Assembly (NCBI GenBank): GCA_041623475.1 | Contig: JBFJWU010000133.1 | Span: forward strand, 1 to 8,302 | Length of the DNA: 8,302 nt | DNA from: JBFJWU01 sp041623475 [NCBI: bacterium] | Lineage (GTDB): Bacteria; J088 | Direction of reading: 5' to 3' | Part shown: one piece after another, positions 5,737 to 8,302 of the stretch | How positions within the stretch are numbered: position 1 is the first letter of the stretch | Layout: each line of letters begins with the position of its first letter | The notes under the pieces: model-generated | Told to the model about the DNA's origin: nothing | Database searches by the model: none | What the model saw: only the letters and a program-made list of their open reading frames with translations | Made by a program: the position numbers and the translations under genes

Positions 5737-7569
5737 ATGTGCGGCATTGTTGGCTATACCGGTCCCGGGCAATCCACCGACGTCCTGATTGACGGGCTGC
5801 GGCGGCTTGAGTACCGCGGGTATGACTCGGCCGGGGTGGCCATTCACACGCCGGACGGCCTTGAGATATTTCGTAAAAAAGGGCGCATCAAGGACCTGAT
5901 CGGGGTCCTGCCCAATCCTGCGCCCGAATCCAGCTGCGGAATCGGGCATACCCGCTGGGCCACCCACGGTCGACCCAGCGAAACCAATGCCCATCCCCAC
6001 CGCGTGGGGCAGGTCGTCGTTGTTCACAACGGTATCATCGAAAACCACGTCGCCCTGCGGCAGGAACTGGAAGCATCCGGGTCTGAGTTCCAGTCCGAGA
6101 CCGACACCGAAATTTTTGCCCATTTGCTGGAGGGTGCCCGCCAGGCCGCTGGCGAGTTGAATCCCGAGGCCGTTCGCCAGGTTCTGGGTCGAATCGAAGG
6201 CAGTTACGGACTGGGCATCATTGTCGAAAGCCAGCCAGACCAGGTGCTGTTTGCCCGAAAGGGCAGCCCCCTGATTGTTGGACTGGGCTCTGGCGAAAAT
6301 TTCATCGCCTCGGATATCGCCGCGATCCTGTCCTATACGCGTGAAATGGTTTTATTGAATGACGGGGATGTCGGGGTCATTACGCCAGGAACGGTGACCA
6401 TCCTGGACGAGGACGGCAAGGCCGCCGAACGCCCGCCACGTCAGGTTTCCTGGGATCCACTGATGGCAGAAAAAGGCGGTTTCCCGCATTTCATGCTCAA
6501 GGAGATCCATGACCAGCCCCGTGCGATCAGCGACACAATGGCCGGTCGAATCGGACCCGATGAGGGCCGCGTCTATCTTGAAGGTGAGTTCCTGGGCCAG
6601 GACAAGGTCAAATCCGCGTCCCGTATCGTGTTCCTGGCATGCGGGACAAGCTATAACGCGGGGCTCGTGGCCAGTTACGAGTATGAACGGACGCTGCGGA
6701 TACCCGTCCGGGTCGAGTATGCCAGCGAGTTTCGCTATCGTGACCCGGTCCTGGGCGACAACGACATCGTTATTGCGATCTCGCAGAGCGGCGAAACAGC
6801 AGATACGCTGGCGGCGGTAGAGGTTGCCCGCGAGGCCGGTGTTCCGGTTGTTGCAATTTGCAACGTCGTTGATTCATCGCTGGCCAGAAACAGCGATTTT
6901 GTGATGTATACCCATGCCGGGCCGGAAATCAGCGTCGCCAGTACCAAGGCGTTTGTGACCCAACTGGTGTCGCTGCAACTGGTATTGGTCCATATGGCCC
7001 AGATCCGCGGCAATCTGGATACCGCAGGTGTCCGGGAATGGCTGCAGGAACTCAGCCGTTTGCCAGCTGCCGCGGCACGGACTCTGAAATTACGCGAGGA
7101 CATCCGCCGGATCGCAAAAAAATATGCTTACGCAGAAAACATGCTGTACCTGGGGCGAGATGTTCATTTCCCGCTTGCGCTTGAAGGCGCACTGAAACTG
7201 AAGGAAATCAGTTATATCCACGCCGAGGCGTATCCAGCCGGTGAAATGAAGCACGGCCCGATCGCTTTGGTGGACAAGGATATGCCGGTTTTTATCATCG
7301 TCCACGACAGTTCTGTTCGTGGCAAGGTCTTGTCCAACATGGCCGAAATTCGTGCCCGTGACGGCAGGGTCATCGCCCTGACGCTGCCGGGTGATGACGA
7401 GGTGGAAGAGGCGGCTGATTCGGCCATTGCGGTCGAGTCCGTCGGCCCGCGCGTGGATCCGATTCTGCTGACGATTCCATTGCAGTTGTTTGCGTACCAG
7501 ATCGCGGTCCATCGGGGTACCGATGTTGACCAGCCCCGAAACCTGGCCAAAAGCGTCACCGTAGAATAG
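5737..7569 (+). CDS. glmS: Glutamine--fructose-6-phosphate aminotransferase (GlmS)
   Basis: GlmS makes glucosamine-6-phosphate from fructose-6-phosphate and glutamine, the first step toward UDP-GlcNAc for peptidoglycan and lipopolysaccharide. The 610 residues match the family length. The start MCGIVGY exposes Cys2, the glutaminase nucleophile after Met removal. The N-terminal glutaminase domain shows HTRWATHGRPSETNAHPH (71-88), HNGIIENH (97-104) and ETDTE (121-125). The first SIS domain has CGTSYNAG (302-309), SQSGETADTL (349-358) and VASTKAFVTQL (400-410). The second has EGALKLKEISYIHAEAYPAG (483-502) and EMKHGPIALV (503-512). The end DQPRNLAKSVTVE (598-610) is the conserved tail carrying the catalytic Lys (605). 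A modest GGATGGGA (5721-5728) precedes the ATG. The 31-base gap after rplI leaves no room for a glmS ribozyme. All catalytic landmarks are present. Confidence 0.97.
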   Translation: MCGIVGYTGPGQSTDVLIDGLRRLEYRGYDSAGVAIHTPDGLEIFRKKGRIKDLIGVLPNPAPESSCGIGHTRWATHGRPSETNAHPHRVGQVVVVHNGIIENHVALRQELEASGSEFQSETDTEIFAHLLEGARQAAGELNPEAVRQVLGRIEGSYGLGIIVESQPDQVLFARKGSPLIVGLGSGENFIASDIAAILSYTREMVLLNDGDVGVITPGTVTILDEDGKAAERPPRQVSWDPLMAEKGGFPHFMLKEIHDQPRAISDTMAGRIGPDEGRVYLEGEFLGQDKVKSASRIVFLACGTSYNAGLVASYEYERTLRIPVRVEYASEFRYRDPVLGDNDIVIAISQSGETADTLAAVEVAREAGVPVVAICNVVDSSLARNSDFVMYTHAGPEISVASTKAFVTQLVSLQLVLVHMAQIRGNLDTAGVREWLQELSRLPAAAARTLKLREDIRRIAKKYAYAENMLYLGRDVHFPLALEGALKLKEISYIHAEAYPAGEMKHGPIALVDKDMPVFIIVHDSSVRGKVLSNMAEIRARDGRVIALTLPGDDEVEEAADSAIAVESVGPRVDPILLTIPLQLFAYQIAVHRGTDVDQPRNLAKSVTVE

Positions 7570-7622
7570 TGCCGTTGGTGCGGCACAATCCCGGTACACG
7601 CAGGTCCCGCCGCGGACGGCGG
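7569..7622 (+). other. Two hairpins between glmS and the helicase gene
   Basis: The 58-base spacer contains two perfect 6-bp inverted repeats: GTGCCG (7569-7574) with CGGCAC (7581-7586), and CCGCCG (7607-7612) with CGGCGG (7617-7622) around a CGGA loop. The second ends 5 bases before the helicase ATG and covers the only purine-rich stretch able to act as its ribosome site, so it may hold helicase translation low. Neither has a T-tract, so they are not terminators. Confidence 0.35.
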
Positions 7623-7627
7623 TCCAG

Positions 7628-8302
7628 ATGACGGACACCGGCCAGTTGCTGGCGTCACTGAATGATCCCCAGCGCGATGCAACAGCGCACGTGGACGGAC
7701 CGCTTTTGATCCTGGCCGGCGCTGGCAGCGGAAAAACCAGGGTCCTGACGCATCGTGCGGCGGCATTAATCCAGGGGGGGCACGCCGAGCCCGGCCAGAT
7801 CCTCTGTGTCACGTTTACAAACAAGGCCTGCGGGGAAATGGCCGAGCGCATTGACCACCTGGCCGGTAACTCCGGCGTCTGGGTCAGGACGTTTCACAGC
7901 TTTGGGCTGCAGATGATTCGCAGTGGGGCACTAGGGACATATGTCGATCCTGGCAGTACCGTCCTGGATGATGCTGACCAGCGTCAGGTAATTCGGGACT
8001 GCATGAAGTCATTGGACATCAACAGTGACCAGAATCCACCGCGGAAAATGCTGGGACGGATCGAAGCGTTCAAACGCAAGGGGCAGTTGCCCGAGGACCT
8101 GGATGCCGAACGCCTGGAACTGATCGAAGGATTTCCGATTGTCGATCTTTACTTTGCGTACCAGAATACGCTGCAGCGAAACCGAAGCCTTGATTTCGGC
8201 GACCTGCTGTTGTATCCGGTCCGGGCGTTGGCGGAAAACCCAACGATACTGGCAGCGCAACAGCGGCGGTTCAAGTACGTCATGGTCGACGAATTCCAGG
8301 AC
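7628..8302 (+). CDS. UvrD/PcrA/Rep-family superfamily 1 DNA helicase, N-terminal part
   Basis: An ATP-driven 3'-5' DNA helicase of the UvrD/PcrA/Rep type, used in repair, fork restart or removal of proteins from DNA. The frame runs from ATG 7628 to the window edge with no stop; 225 residues are visible of the usual roughly 650-750. It opens MTDTGQLLASLNDPQRDA, with the Q-motif-like LNDPQR (11-16). Then come Walker A LAGAGSGKTRVLTHRAA (29-45), motif Ia VTFTNKACGEMAERI (61-75), motif Ib VRTFHSFGLQMIR (86-98), SLDFGDLLLYPVRAL before the DEAD-like motif, and Walker B VMVDEFQD at the edge. The usual sequence there is VDEYQDTN; Phe for Tyr is a conservative change. No in-frame start lies between the glmS stop and 7628. 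UvrD, PcrA and Rep cannot be separated from this half, so no symbol is given. Confidence 0.93.
   Translation, partial: MTDTGQLLASLNDPQRDATAHVDGPLLILAGAGSGKTRVLTHRAAALIQGGHAEPGQILCVTFTNKACGEMAERIDHLAGNSGVWVRTFHSFGLQMIRSGALGTYVDPGSTVLDDADQRQVIRDCMKSLDINSDQNPPRKMLGRIEAFKRKGQLPEDLDAERLELIEGFPIVDLYFAYQNTLQRNRSLDFGDLLLYPVRALAENPTILAAQQRRFKYVMVDEFQD

Noticed and set aside
7090-7851. A 253-codon minus-strand frame across the end of glmS and start of the helicase
   Set aside because: Both + strand genes are well recognised, and the frame shows no domain. A shadow of codon bias.
1-8302. CRISPR array, tRNA, rRNA or insertion sequence
   Set aside because: I saw no regularly spaced repeats, no tRNA cloverleaf or rRNA signature, and no transposase in any reading frame.

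Overview
The window is a stretch of bacterial chromosome, GC-rich by eye (roughly high 50s percent), with dense genes and good Shine-Dalgarno sites before several of them. It holds eight protein genes in three blocks. The phylum cannot be assigned. FtsA/FtsZ division, Tat-type export signals and standard ribosomal protein families show a free-living-type bacterium. The usual gammaproteobacterial neighbour lpxC is absent after ftsZ, and several proteins are unusual enough to suggest a poorly sampled lineage.

Block 1 (1-2056, + strand) is the 3' part of ftsA followed by complete ftsZ. It closes with an unusual run of inverted repeats at 2080-2230, ending in a strong intrinsic terminator. The gene-free stretch to 2523 carries more hairpins, including a repeat-flanked stem-loop at 2279-2341.

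Block 2 (2524-4391, - strand) holds two tandem paralogous secreted proteins. Both have twin-arginine-like signal peptides and a helical body resembling the TatT (TRAP-transporter-associated T component) family. They align without gaps over 160 residues with about 44% identity by hand count.

Block 3 (4559-8302, + strand) reads divergently from block 2. It contains a ribosomal gene, rplI (L9), glmS and the 5' part of a UvrD/PcrA/Rep-type helicase, separated by gaps of 46, 31 and 58 bases, so probably one transcription unit.

The main discovery is the first gene of block 3. One uninterrupted 156-codon frame encodes ribosomal protein S6 (residues 1 to about 97) joined by a very short linker to ribosomal protein S18 (residues 101-156). 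The S18 part aligns end to end, without gaps, with the last 56 residues of E. coli S18 as I remember them, but the basic N-terminal extension of S18 is missing. S6 and S18 normally form a heterodimer on the 30S platform and are encoded as rpsF-(ssb)-rpsR-rplI. Here the dimer appears to be made as one polypeptide. The leader upstream can fold into a two-part stem with an ACCGA element, which may be a version of the S6:S18 autoregulatory RNA.

Other oddities are an L9 protein with a 61-residue acidic tail containing no Lys or Arg, and an FtsZ whose glycine-rich nucleotide loop reads GMGKGTGTG instead of the usual GMGGGTGTG.
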